Positions 18,079 to 27,749 of a stretch of 64,000 bases of DNA are shown here, piece after piece. Numbering within the stretch: position 1 is the first letter of the stretch; each line of letters begins with the position of its first letter. The notes below the pieces were generated by a model, which was not told the DNA's origin, made no database searches, and worked only from the letters and a program-made list of their open reading frames with translations. Position numbers and translations under genes: made by a program. This stretch comes from Rodentibacter caecimuris (GTDB lineage Bacteria; Pseudomonadota; Gammaproteobacteria; Enterobacterales; Pasteurellaceae), in assembly GCA_001998905.1 (NCBI GenBank), contig MLAA01000002.1, forward strand, positions 1 through 64,000, read 5' to 3'.

Positions 18079-20189
18079 ATGATCAATACAATTCAAATGG
18101 AAGGCGTAGCAAGTTTCAAACGACCTGTCTCTTTAAATACTGACAGACGAATTAACCTGATATATGGACTAAATGGCGTAGGTAAATCTACTATATCAAA
18201 CTATCTTTATCGCTCCGATGCTCCTCATTTTTCTAAATGTAATATTTCAACTACTCAGCAGCTTCCAATTCTTGTATATAACCAACAATTTATACAAGAT
18301 AATTTTTATGAACAAAATAGGCTAAAAGGTATCTTTAGCCTTTCGAAGGAAAATAAAGAAGCTGAATCTAAAATTGAGCAGGCTACTCGTGCTAAAGAAC
18401 AGTTTGAAGATAATCTAAAAAAGAAAAATGATGAAAGAGACAATTTAAAAAATTTATTTGATAATCAGAAAAAACAAACTATAGATACTATTTGGGAAAT
18501 TAAAACTCAGTATTCAGGTGGCGACCGAGTTCTAGAGTATTGTCTTGACGGAGTAAAAAACAGTAAGGAAAACCTTTTTAAGTATATAAGTAACATAACA
18601 AAACCCTCAACAGAACCAGCAAAAAATATAGAAGAAATTAAAAGAGAAGTTAGCATTTTCAAAGAAGATACATCTGTAGAAATATCTTTGATACCAAGAT
18701 TGGATTTCAACAAAGAGCATATTGAAACTAATACTCTATTTACAATAGCAATTATTGGTAATTAGATAGTGAGGTTGCCAATATGATAGAACACCTAGGA
18801 AATGCTGACTGGGTAAAACAAGGTCTTGGATATTTATCTCAAAACTCATCTCTTGAAACAGAAAAAACTGAATGCCCATTTTGCCAAGAAAAAACAATTA
18901 CATCGCATTTTATCCATAATATCCATCGATATTTTGATGAAACCTATCAAAATAATATCAGTAAGTTAGAAAATTTTAGAGTTGAATATCAATCTGCTGT
19001 AAATCAATTGCCTAAATTAGATACATTTATACAAAATAAATTTGCTAAGGATTATGTTGCAGAACTTACAGAGAAATATAATGCTCTTAAAAATATTCTG
19101 AAAAATAATTTGCAAAAAATCGAAAATAAAATTAGTAATCCTAAAACTGAGCAAAAATTAACATCCTCATCTAATGAGCTTCAGTTTTTTAATCAGGTTT
19201 TAGATAAAATAAATAACGAAATAAATTCATATAATTTGCGTTTAAAAAATAAACAGGAAACACTAAATAAATTAAAAGACGATTTTTGGAAGATTATGCG
19301 TTGGCAGTACAATCAAACGCTTTCCAGATTTGAACAAGACGAAAAAATTTATAGACAAAAAGATCTTGACTTGAATAAAGAAATTAATTCCATTAACTCA
19401 AACATAGAAATAGAAAATCAAAAAATTGCTGATGCTCAACGTGAAACCATCAATATCGATGAAGCAATCAACGCAATCAATACTGGTTTACAGGATATTG
19501 GTATAGACAGTTTTAAAATTTCAAAACATTCCGATAATTTGTATAAAATTATCCGAGAAAATTCTAATGAAGACACTTTCCATTCATTGAGTGAGGGAGA
19601 GAAGATGATGATTAGCTTTCTATATTTTTGTGAACTATGTAAAGGAAAAACTAGTGTACAAGATACCAATACAAATAAGATAATAGTCATTGATGATCCT
19701 ATATCAAGTTTGTCTCATATTTTTATTTTAACTCATAGTCTTTATTTTTTCTATGAACTAACTCATTTAAAAGATAGGGATAGAAATAGAGAACAAAAAC
19801 TTTTTCGCATATCTAAATCTCTAAATGGAAGTATGATAGATGAAATGCAATATGAAGACATACAAAATGACTATCAAGCATATTGGTGTGTAATTAATGA
19901 TCCGAACCAAAATCCTGCTCTTATTGCAAACTGTATGAGAAATATTATTGAATACTTTTTTAGTTTTGTTGGCAAAAAAGGCTTATATGGTGTTTTTAAT
20001 CATCCTGATTTACAGACTGATCGTTTTCAAGCATTTTATCGCTATATAAATAGAGAATCTCATTCAATTGGGCAAAATATTTTAGACATAAAAGAATTTG
20101 ACTATGAGATTTTTAAAAAAGGGCTAAAATTAGTTTTTGAAACAACAGGGTATGTGGAACATTTTAATGCCATGTCTAAAATTAAATAG
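18079..20189 (+). pseudogene. AAA_13 family ATPase (PrrC/RloC-like superfamily), frameshifted
   Basis: A gene of about 700 codons split by a single missing base near 18762. The first part (ATG 18079, GGGAA ribosome site) has Walker A GLNGVGKST at residues 30-38 and NQQFIQDNFYE. After the shift the frame resumes as LDSEVANMIEHL, then CPFC as in zinc hooks, a long coiled coil, the ABC signature LSEGEKM and Walker B IIVIDDP. The text after it reads PISSLSHIFILTH, where family members have a D-loop and 30-40 more residues, so an in-frame deletion also removed the D-loop. The C-terminus (INRESHSIGQN) is typical of the family. AAA_13 proteins include anticodon-nuclease and defence ATPases; I see no clear nuclease triad. 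Adding one T would restore the frame. Confidence 0.75.
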
Positions 20190-20249
20190 TTATTAAGAAA
20201 TAAACAAATACCGTTTAAGAATTTCAGACGGAGTTCCCCTTCCCCCATA

Positions 20250-20288
20250 AAAGTCGCCAAAAATCACAACTAAATTTTTGGCGACTTT
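20250..20288. terminator. Bidirectional terminator between AAA_13 and hydrolase genes
   Basis: A perfect 15-bp stem (20250-20264 with 20274-20288) with a 9-nt loop and A/T-rich arms, placed between two converging genes. Confidence 0.8.
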
Positions 20289-20300
20289 CCTACTTTATTT

Positions 20301-21409
20301 CTAATCCAACTTATTCTTTTTCAACCACTCCCTCAAATGCTCCGCCACTTCCACATTATTAGTGTCTGACATCATAAAATGCGTATTGCCTTTAATGCCC
20401 ACTTTGGGTAATTCCACCACTTCTACGTTACCGCCGTGTTTATTCACCACATCTGCCCATTGTTTGGCAAGGCTTAAACGGATACGCCATTGGTCTTCAC
20501 CTTGGTTGTCGGACGGTTTATCACCGATAAAATCGCCAAAATAAATCACAATCGGCATTTTAGTCAGTTTTCAAAGTCCGCTTTACTGGCTACCGCCGGT
20601 TTAATATCGCCAAATTTACTGGTAATGGTTGGTGGTACTTCCCCTTCAGGGAATGGGAAATTGCCCGGTTCAAAAGAGGCAATGGCTTTCACCTTATCGC
20701 TTTGCATACCGACCAGCCAGCCTACAATACCTCCTTGAGAATGAGTGATTAAAACACCGTTACCTGTACGCTCAAATAATTTCACGATGCTGTCGCTGAT
20801 AACCGTAGAATCAAATGTGCCAACGTTAGGAGTTATTTGACGGAAAAATTGGTCTAATGAAGCCTTATCTTGCGGAAACGCAACGCCTTGATTGAAATTC
20901 GGGTAAGTACCAATACGGAACTGGGCAAACCAGAATTGCTCGTCCGGTATAGCTTTGATTTCTGCGTCAACCGTGCTACGTCTTGACCAACCGCGGCGCG
21001 GTTGATCCACTAAATAAACAGGGTAGTTTTTGCGCAAAAAGATGTTTTGGAAACCTTCGCGACCGTCCGGTGTGGTTTGCCATGTTCGCATCGATTGCCC
21101 CGCACCGTGTAAAAATACCAAAGGATAAGGACGTGGATTTGTCGGGATTTGGTAGAACACGGTAGCGTGGTCGCCGTGCAAGGTTTGTCCGCCAGCCTGA
21201 ACGGAAGCATTGAGTACGTCTATAAAATTGTTGCTTTCTTTGCCTTTGGTCATGTCAGGCTGTGGCTGATAAGTCCCTTCACTGGTTTTCACTGTACCGC
21301 CTACAGCAAAACTACCCTGTTCTTCAATAGAAAGCGAGGCGGCGAAACTTTGTATCGCTATCGCGCAAGCGGTCAAAATTAAGGATAATTTTGCAGATTT
21401 TTTTAACAT
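20301..21409 (-). pseudogene. Secreted alpha/beta-hydrolase, single frameshift
   Basis: A signal-peptide-bearing hydrolase of about 370 codons (start ATG 21409: MLKKSAKLSLILTACAIAIQ). The oxyanion-type motif VFLHGAGQS and the nucleophile elbow ITHSQGG are in the first part. At 20564-20570 the frame ends ADFEN-stop; one more A in an AAAA run would join it to KLTKMPIVIYFGDFIGD and the catalytic-His region GNTHFMMSD up to 20301. The whole reading otherwise looks healthy, so this is a recent loss, a phase-variable run, or a sequencing error. It follows the aldo/keto reductase by 118 bp in the same direction and may share its LysR-type control. Confidence 0.75.
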
Positions 21410-21527
21410 GGTTTCGGAGCCAAATGGAGGTGGAAAGAATTGGATTTAGTCGATTTTGCTATTTTCTCCTGATGATCAAAGTGCGGTCGATTTTTGCCAT
21501 GTTTTTCCATAAACCGACCACTGTCTA

Positions 21528-22370
21528 TTACCCGCGATGCTCCGCTAACCATTTCACCCTATTAGGATCACGATGATTAAAGATGATTTCATCACGATTC
21601 AGGGTGGCGATTTGGGCAAAATCTTGCGCATCGAGGGTAAAACTAAAAATATCTCGGTTTTCAATCATTCGCGATTCTTTAACGGATTTTGGAATAATCG
21701 CCACGCCACGTTGATTTAACCAACGTAGCACGACTTGTGCCACTGATTTGCCATGCTTTTGAGCAATTGCCGTTAAAATCGGATTATCAAAAATACCAAA
21801 TTTTCCTTCTGCCAATGGCCCCCATGCTTGTTGTAAAACCCCTAATTCTTTATGAAAGGCAATCTCTTCTTCACGTTGGTAGAACGGGTGGGTTTCAATC
21901 TGGTTTACGGCAGGCACGATGTTATGACAAGTGATTAAATCCATTAACCGATCCATATGGAAATTACTCACTCCGATAGCACGGGTTTTACCGGCTTTGT
22001 ATAAATCCTCCATCGCACGCCATTGTTTATGCACATCACCAAAAGGCTGGTGCATTAAATAGAGGTCCACATAGTCTAAGCCTAAGCGATGTAATGAATC
22101 TTCAAGGGCTTTTTTGGTATTTTCATAGCCGTTTTCACGCTGAATCCAGAGTTTTGTAGTAACAAAAATCTCCTCACGGGGAATACCGCTCGCCTTAATA
22201 GCACGCCCTACGCCTGATTCGTTGGCATAAACAGCAGCAGTATCAAGTAAACGATAACCTATTTTTAATGCACTCAGTACAGCTTTTTCCGTTTCTTCAT
22301 CACTGACTTGAAACACTCCAAAACCTATCATTGGCATTTCAATGCCGTTATTTAATTTGACTGATTTCAT
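21528..22370 (-). CDS. Aldo/keto reductase (2,5-diketo-gluconate reductase type)
   Basis: Cytoplasmic NADPH-dependent aldehyde/ketone reductase with 280 residues and a TIM-barrel fold. The catalytic tetrad is complete: Asp43 and Tyr48 in LLDTAAVY, Lys73 in VTTKLW and His107 in LMHQP. The C-terminal NADPH-binding motif reads AIIPKSVKESRMIEN. The natural substrate cannot be told from sequence. It is divergent from the LysR gene, with copy C of the repeated regulatory module between, and upstream of the frameshifted hydrolase. Confidence 0.9.
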   Translation of the reverse strand: MKSVKLNNGIEMPMIGFGVFQVSDEETEKAVLSALKIGYRLLDTAAVYANESGVGRAIKASGIPREEIFVTTKLWIQRENGYENTKKALEDSLHRLGLDYVDLYLMHQPFGDVHKQWRAMEDLYKAGKTRAIGVSNFHMDRLMDLITCHNIVPAVNQIETHPFYQREEEIAFHKELGVLQQAWGPLAEGKFGIFDNPILTAIAQKHGKSVAQVVLRWLNQRGVAIIPKSVKESRMIENRDIFSFTLDAQDFAQIATLNRDEIIFNHRDPNRVKWLAEHRG

Positions 22371-22388
22371 TTTTTACTCCTATTTATT

Positions 22389-22470
22389 TGAATAAAACCA
22401 TTATAGTGAGAAAAGATTACTTTGATTAGTAGGGGCTCTTTTGATAGCCTGTTGAATTAAATTCAATAAT
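22389..22470. promoter_or_regulatory. LysR-type regulatory module, copy C (intact context)
   Basis: The core 22421-22470 runs from TTTGATTAG to TTCAATAAT, the same 50-bp length as copies A and B. The preceding ACCATTATA stretch matches copy B. It lies between the aldo/keto reductase and the LysR gene, the usual operator position. Confidence 0.65.
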
Positions 22471-22485
22471 CAATTAGGGATTAAG

Positions 22486-23373
22486 ATGATTGAAAATATG
22501 AACGAACTACGTAATTTTATCGTAGTGGCACAGACCGGCAGTTTTACTAAAGCAGCGGCACGTCTGGGCGTTTCAACTTCGGCATTGAGCCATTCTATGC
22601 GTAAATTGGAAGAACAGTTAAAAATCAAGCTGTTGAACCGCACTACCCGAAGCGTTGCCACGACAGAAGCAGGTGAACAACTTTTCAAAAAAATCTTACC
22701 CCTATTTGAAAGTATTGAAGATAACATTAATGCACTAAGTACTTTTCGAGATACCTTAAATGGCACATTAAGAATTAATGGCGCAGATCACGCATTTTTA
22801 TATGCGATTTGGGATAAATTATTAGCATTTATGCAAAAATATCCCGAAGTCAAATTAGAACTCACCAGTGATATGAAATTTGCCGATATTGTCGCTGGTC
22901 GTTTTGATGCAGGGATTCGCTTAGGCAAAGAAGTGGATCAAGATATGATTGCGGTACGCATTTCTGATGATATGAGAATGGCATTGGTCGCAACACCACA
23001 ATATTTAGAGACATACGGTATACCGAAAAGTATCAATGATTTAACCGAACATCAATGTTTGTGTGTCAGAATGCCCACGTTTGAAGGCTTATTTGTGTGG
23101 GAATTCCGTTGCCCTAAAACAAAAGAATTAATTAAATTTACTCCATCGGGTAGATTAGTCGTCAATAACAATTTTTTAGTTAAAAAAGCCTGCCTATCCC
23201 ATTTAGGGTTAGCTTTGATACCGAAAGACAGAGTCGCAGAAGAATTAGAAAAAGGCGATGTGGTGGAGATTTTATCCCACTATGCCTACAATTATGAGGG
23301 GTATCATCTTTATTATCCAAATCGCCGCCAAAATTCACCTTTGTTTAAGGTATTGGTAGAGTGTTTGAAGTAA
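22486..23373 (+). CDS. LysR-family transcriptional regulator
   Basis: A 295-residue regulator. The N-terminal winged HTH reads FTKAAARLGVSTSALSHSMRKLE, with the usual following RTTRSVATTEAGE, and residues about 90-295 form the effector-binding domain. The start at 22486 has a GGGAT ribosome site; ATG 22498 (MNELRNF) is possible. Divergent transcription from the aldo/keto reductase suggests it controls that gene, and the repeated module suggests it also governed the loci at 14.9 and 17.1 kb. The inducer is unknown; relatives often sense aldehydes or similar electrophiles. Confidence 0.9.
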   Translation: MIENMNELRNFIVVAQTGSFTKAAARLGVSTSALSHSMRKLEEQLKIKLLNRTTRSVATTEAGEQLFKKILPLFESIEDNINALSTFRDTLNGTLRINGADHAFLYAIWDKLLAFMQKYPEVKLELTSDMKFADIVAGRFDAGIRLGKEVDQDMIAVRISDDMRMALVATPQYLETYGIPKSINDLTEHQCLCVRMPTFEGLFVWEFRCPKTKELIKFTPSGRLVVNNNFLVKKACLSHLGLALIPKDRVAEELEKGDVVEILSHYAYNYEGYHLYYPNRRQNSPLFKVLVECLK

Positions 23374-23462
23374 TTTATTGTATATAAATAGTTTTATGTC
23401 GAAATAACCGTTTTAGTTCCTATCGGTTTTAGAACTATAAAATATAAGTAAATAGTATGCAG

Positions 23463-23496
23463 AGGAAGCTATTGTCATTTATGAGCTTTCCTTTTT
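23463..23496 (+). terminator. Probable lysR terminator
   Basis: AGGAAGCT (23463-23470) pairs with AGCTTTCCT (23484-23492) with one bulge, followed by a run of T. Confidence 0.5.
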
Positions 23497-23556
23497 ATAC
23501 TTTTGTTTACTGAGATTTTCTATTGGACGATTTACATGATTTTAAAGCCTATTTCT

Positions 23557-23819
23557 ATTCTTCAACTTTAACTATTCCCATCATACTGAGATTTTCATGT
23601 TCAAGAATATGACAATGGTACATTTTTAGCCCGATATTTTCTTATTTAAAACGGATAACGACTTTTTCGTAAGGACGTAGGTTTATTGTATCTTTTAATG
23701 CTAGGTATGGTGCTATTTGAGTTTTGCCGTTGAGAGTACGCTGAATAACTTCAAACTGTGTGCCGCGTAGTAGCACTAGCGCTGATGATAAATAATAATT
23801 GACGAAATAGTTTTTTCAT
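23557..23819 (-). pseudogene. Multicopper oxidase remnant with large internal deletion
   Basis: Starts at ATG 23819 with a signal-like MKKLFRQLLFIISA, then jumps to the last cupredoxin domain in another frame: LRGTQFEVIQRTLNGKT, APYLALKDTINLRPYEKVV, and after one more shift GLKMYHCHILEHENLSMMG, ending VKVEE. The HCHxxxHxxxxM motif is the type 1/type 3 copper site at the end of CueO/CopA oxidases. Most of a gene of about 500 codons has been deleted, with a junction near 23765. A CueR-type promoter remains upstream, so this was probably a copper-induced periplasmic oxidase. The rest of 23374-24062 shows only the lysR and garK terminators and an uptake signal near 23901. Confidence 0.8.
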
Positions 23820-23850
23820 TTGCTTTTCTATCATAGGAATCATTTTTGAA

Positions 23851-23881
23851 ATACTAGAGCTTAACCTAAAGTTAAAGTCAA
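23851..23881 (-). promoter_or_regulatory. MerR/CueR-type promoter of the multicopper-oxidase remnant
   Basis: On the minus strand, -35 TTGACT (23881-23876) and -10 TAGTAT (23856-23851) are 19 bp apart, and the spacer holds the dyad TTAAC...GTTAA. Same geometry as the DUF305 promoter. Confidence 0.65.
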
Positions 23882-23993
23882 GAATAAATGAGAAAGCAAG
23901 AAGTGCGGTCAATTTTTTAAGCGTTTTATTGGTATTAGAGTATTCAGGTTGTTTTAGCAATATGTGAGATGAGCGTTAGGATTTATCCAAAAT

Positions 23994-24025
23994 AATCAAA
24001 GAACGTAATGGTACGTTCTTTGATT
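23994..24025. terminator. garK terminator
   Basis: A perfect 14-bp stem (23994-24007 with 24012-24025), tetraloop ATGG and A/T-rich flanks, just after the glycerate kinase stop. Confidence 0.85.
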
Positions 24026-24062
24026 TGAGTTGTGTTCGTTCAATATTTTGAGGTTAACAAGA

Positions 24063-25190
24063 TTAAATTTTCCATAGTCTTGCAATGTTTTGTGCTGTAG
24101 ATATTAAATTGTCTCTCCCTTTTTTGAGAGTATTTTCGAGGTCATCAAGCTGACGGATAATCGGGAAAACGGCATCAATACCATGCTGATAAACTACTTC
24201 ATAATCTTCTCGTAAACAACCGACAATTGCAATTACTGGTTTATTAAACCGCTTGGCCAATTTGGCTACCCCAATAGGGGTTTTACCGTGAATAGTTTGA
24301 GCGTCCATTCTACCCTCACCGGTTATTACCAAATCTGCTTCGGAAAGATGACCAGCAAGATCGGTTGCTTGCAATACAATGTCTACTCCAGCTTTTAGCT
24401 GTACATTCGGTAACAATAATAAACCGCCCCCCATTCCTCCTGCTGCACCGGCCCCTGCGGGTGTTCTAATATTAATACCGAGACTATTTTGGACTTTATC
24501 CGCAAAATGTCCCAAAGCCTGATCTAAAATGGTTATCATCTCCTCTGTTGCCCCTTTTTGTGGCGCAAACACGGCAGCAGCACCACGCTCACCACACAAA
24601 GGATTATCCACATCGCAAGCAACCTCAATTTGTACTTGGTTTAGGCGAGGATCTAATCCTTTCAAATCAATCTTTTCAATGTGGATAAGCTGTTCCCCTC
24701 CAAAACTAATCTCCTTTCCTTGTCGATCTAAAAATTTTGCTCCTAAAGCTTGCAGCATTCCAACGCCACCATCATTAGTTGCACTACCGCCAATGCCTAA
24801 AATAATATGGTTAACGTTTAAGTCTAGTGCTGCTTTAATGAGTTCTCCTGTGCCGTAACTGGTGGTGAGAAGTGGATTACGTTTAGAATTTGGTACTAAA
24901 TGCAAGCCGGATGCCGCTGCCATTTCAATAATCGCGGTTTTACCATTGCCTGATAGTCCAAATTCAGCGTTGACTAAATTGGCAAGAGGCGCGATCACTT
25001 CTGTTTTTTGCAGACTACCGCCGCTAGCATCCACGAGGGATTGTACTGTACCTTCACCGCCGTCTGCCATTGGCACTTTAACATAGTGTGCATTGGGAAA
25101 AATTTTAGCAAAACCTGTTTCAATAGCTTGTGCAACCTCAAGGGCGGTTAAGCTTTCTTTAAATGAATCGGGTGCAATTATAATCTTCAT
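24063..25190 (-). CDS. garK: Glycerate 2-kinase (GarK/GlxK family)
   Basis: Phosphorylates D-glycerate, feeding it into glycolysis. At 375 residues it is of normal length for the family. Characteristic stretches are IIIAPDSFKESLTALEVA at the start, MADGGEGTVQSLVDA near residue 42, IGGSATNDGGVGMLQALG near 134 and GAGAAGGMGGG near 250. It starts 10 bp after the GntP permease and together with CdaR forms the same three-gene cluster as H. influenzae HI0091-HI0093. The garR/garL genes for earlier steps are not in the window. Confidence 0.93.
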   Translation of the reverse strand: MKIIIAPDSFKESLTALEVAQAIETGFAKIFPNAHYVKVPMADGGEGTVQSLVDASGGSLQKTEVIAPLANLVNAEFGLSGNGKTAIIEMAAASGLHLVPNSKRNPLLTTSYGTGELIKAALDLNVNHIILGIGGSATNDGGVGMLQALGAKFLDRQGKEISFGGEQLIHIEKIDLKGLDPRLNQVQIEVACDVDNPLCGERGAAAVFAPQKGATEEMITILDQALGHFADKVQNSLGINIRTPAGAGAAGGMGGGLLLLPNVQLKAGVDIVLQATDLAGHLSEADLVITGEGRMDAQTIHGKTPIGVAKLAKRFNKPVIAIVGCLREDYEVVYQHGIDAVFPIIRQLDDLENTLKKGRDNLISTAQNIARLWKI

Positions 25191-25200
25191 TTTGATTTCC

Positions 25201-26460
25201 TTAAATTAATTGAAATACACCAAAAATCAGTGTTGAAACGACAGCCATAATGAAACCGATTGCTGTTTCATAGGGAATGAGTTTTAACCGCTCATTGATT
25301 TCCATATTCACACTTCCCCCCGTGGCATGAAAAAATGAGCCGTGTGGTAGATGGTCAAATACTGTTGCTCCTGCGTGGATCATTGCGGCCCCAGCTAAAC
25401 TGCTCACGCCTAATTCAATCAGCGTACTACTGAAAACATTAGCAGCAACGGCTGTACCGGCAGTGGTAGACGCTGTGGAGAGGGACATTAGCATTCCAGA
25501 AATTGAGGCAAGGAGATAGGATGGTAAACCTGATTGAGTGAGACTTTCAATTAAGAGGTTTTTTAAACCGGAATTAGCAATAACACCAGCTAATGTACCT
25601 GTACCGAGTAACATAATGGCAACTGGTGCCATTTTTGTTAAGCCGATCATCGCAAAATGGTTAGTCTGTTTGGCTTTGCCCATACAGATTGTGCCAACTA
25701 ATCCGCCTAAAGGAAGAGCAATAAGGGGATCGATCACAATATTGCAAATCGGACGTAGGGCAAGGAGAAAAATTGCACATAGCGGGGCAGTGATAGCAGG
25801 TAAAAATGCAGGTAGATGATTATTCGAAGGACTCGTATCTATGTCTGTTACTTTTGAACCTTTATTTATCAGTGATTTGGCCAACCAATAGGTTAAACAT
25901 ATCCCGAAAATTGCAGGGATGACACCAGCAAACATTACTGATGTGAGTGGAGTGTGAAACGTGTCGGCAGCTGCGATTGCATTCGGGTTAGGGGACATTA
26001 AATTACCCGCTTTACCTCCACCGATCATTGCTAATAAAATTGCCATTTTAGATAAATCGCTTCGTTTAGCTAATGCTAAGGCTATTGGCGCAACGGTAAT
26101 TACAGCTACATCAATAAATACACCGACCATTGTGAGGAGCATAGTGGATAGGATAAGGGCCAATAAGGCACGAGTTTCACCCAGTTTTTTTACGATAGTT
26201 TCCGCAATAGTGCTGGCAGCGCCTGATTCAATCAGCACCCCGGCTAAGACTCCTGCGGCTAAAATACGCATGACAGCAGTCGTAATACCTTGTGCTCCTC
26301 CAATCATTAAACTGACGGTTTCAGTTAAATTTGCTCCTCCAATTAACCCACCGACTAATGCTCCGACCATCATTCCATAAGCCGGCGAAACTTTTTTCAG
26401 TATTAGTATTATTGCTACGATAAGTGCAATAAATGCACCTAATGCAGAAATTGTTGTCAT
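25201..26460 (-). CDS. GntP-family permease, probably glycerate or related acid
   Basis: A 419-residue inner-membrane transporter with about 12 hydrophobic segments of the gluconate/H+ symporter family. The region GKAGNLMSPNPNAIAAADTF near residue 150 and STASTTAGTAVAANVF near 325 are typical. Position between the glycerate kinase and its regulator suggests uptake of glycerate or a precursor; the substrate is inferred from context only. Confidence 0.88.
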   Translation of the reverse strand: MTTISALGAFIALIVAIILILKKVSPAYGMMVGALVGGLIGGANLTETVSLMIGGAQGITTAVMRILAAGVLAGVLIESGAASTIAETIVKKLGETRALLALILSTMLLTMVGVFIDVAVITVAPIALALAKRSDLSKMAILLAMIGGGKAGNLMSPNPNAIAAADTFHTPLTSVMFAGVIPAIFGICLTYWLAKSLINKGSKVTDIDTSPSNNHLPAFLPAITAPLCAIFLLALRPICNIVIDPLIALPLGGLVGTICMGKAKQTNHFAMIGLTKMAPVAIMLLGTGTLAGVIANSGLKNLLIESLTQSGLPSYLLASISGMLMSLSTASTTAGTAVAANVFSSTLIELGVSSLAGAAMIHAGATVFDHLPHGSFFHATGGSVNMEINERLKLIPYETAIGFIMAVVSTLIFGVFQLI

Positions 26461-26572
26461 AAAGTGTTCTCCAAATAGTTAAAAACAGGAGATATTATCA
26501 ATGTAAACTTTGTTAAAATCTTTGTGTAAATTGCCAAAAGTGCGGTCATTTTTAGCTGATTTTTTGTAATTT

Positions 26573-27673
26573 CTAACTAGTTTTTTGCCAAAGTGTACTT
26601 AAATAAAGAATAAATTTTTCGTCTATCCGATTGAAAGATAAGCCTGTTAACTGTTCAATTTTAGCGAGGCGATAGCGTAGGGTATTAGGGTGGATAAACA
26701 GGGTGGTAGCAGTGTGAACCGGATCACAATTTGATAAAAAATATTGAGCTAACGTTTTTCTTAATACTGTATTTTCCGAATTTTGATATAACACTGAGGT
26801 AGGTTGTATCAGTTCCATTGATTGCCAAGTTGAAGATAACTCATTTAATAGAATTGGCAGTTTTGCATGATGAAAAAAGAAACCGCATTTTTTGGGTGAA
26901 TATTTCAAACCATAATCTAGTGTAGCTAGCGCTGTTTTGTAAGCAAAATTGAGCGATTGGTTAGATTGCATCGAGCCAATTGCTACTTTATAGCTATGGG
27001 GGCTGATATGTTCGGCAAATAATTTAGTTGGTTCAAAATAGATCATTTCTGCAATAGGTTTGAGAATGACGATTTGATCAAGGGAGAGAATGGCAATATC
27101 TTGATTTGATTGGGATTGTTCTAAGTAACTAACTAATTCCTGTAGTTTTTCTGCGGTAGAGTGGGTGAGTTGCACAATAATAACCGTGCGAGGGAGTGAT
27201 AAATCAAATTCAAAGAAAGTTGCTTGTTTTTCTATTTCTGACGGATTAAGTGCCCCCTTAAGTAATTGCAAGATAAATTCTTCTTTATAGCGATGATGCC
27301 AACGGGCATTTTCTAATAAAATGTGTTGTTCAATAATCAATTCTGCTGTCATTTTGACCAATTCAGCATAGATTCGTACTTGTTCTGGTTTACCTGAAAT
27401 ACCGACCACACCCCAATTTTTACCTAAATAGTGAATTGGTAAGTTAATACCTGCTCGAGCTTCGAACTGCCATTGACGAGCAAGTTCATCATCAATTTCC
27501 ACTATTCTATTTTGGCGTAGCGCAATGACTGCACCTGTATGTTTTTGATTTAAACGGTTTGGATCACCAGAGGCGATAATCATTCCATTTTCATCCATAA
27601 CATTGATCGAATGATGAATAATTCCCATAGTACGTTTTACGATTTGTTGTGCGATTTGTTTGTTGAGTTTCAT
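26573..27673 (-). CDS. cdaR: CdaR-family sugar-diacid regulator
   Basis: A 366-residue transcription factor: an N-terminal diacid-recognition domain (residues 1-135; QQIVKRTMGIIHHSINVMD, NRLNQKHTGAV, NLPIHYLGKNWGVVGISG), a middle GGDEF-like region, and a C-terminal PucR-type HTH near residues 310-350 (TATTLFIHPNTLRYRLAKIE). It activates glycerate/glucarate use in E. coli. It lies 112 bp upstream of the permease and in the same direction, so it may control its own cluster. An uptake signal core lies in that gap near 26539. A broken second copy is at 14.2-14.5 kb. Confidence 0.92.
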   Translation of the reverse strand: MKLNKQIAQQIVKRTMGIIHHSINVMDENGMIIASGDPNRLNQKHTGAVIALRQNRIVEIDDELARQWQFEARAGINLPIHYLGKNWGVVGISGKPEQVRIYAELVKMTAELIIEQHILLENARWHHRYKEEFILQLLKGALNPSEIEKQATFFEFDLSLPRTVIIVQLTHSTAEKLQELVSYLEQSQSNQDIAILSLDQIVILKPIAEMIYFEPTKLFAEHISPHSYKVAIGSMQSNQSLNFAYKTALATLDYGLKYSPKKCGFFFHHAKLPILLNELSSTWQSMELIQPTSVLYQNSENTVLRKTLAQYFLSNCDPVHTATTLFIHPNTLRYRLAKIEQLTGLSFNRIDEKFILYLSTLWQKTS

Positions 27674-27749
27674 TTTTCCTCCAACATCAATTTGGTGATT
27701 GAATTCTACAAAAAAGCGTTTACACTACTGACAAAAAACAGTAACGATT

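Noticed and set aside
18079..20189. Calling the AAA_13 gene an anticodon nuclease (PrrC or RloC)
   Set aside because: The ATPase motifs and a CPFC pair fit the superfamily, but I could not find a convincing Arg-Glu-His nuclease triad; the C-terminus looks like the general AAA_13 type.
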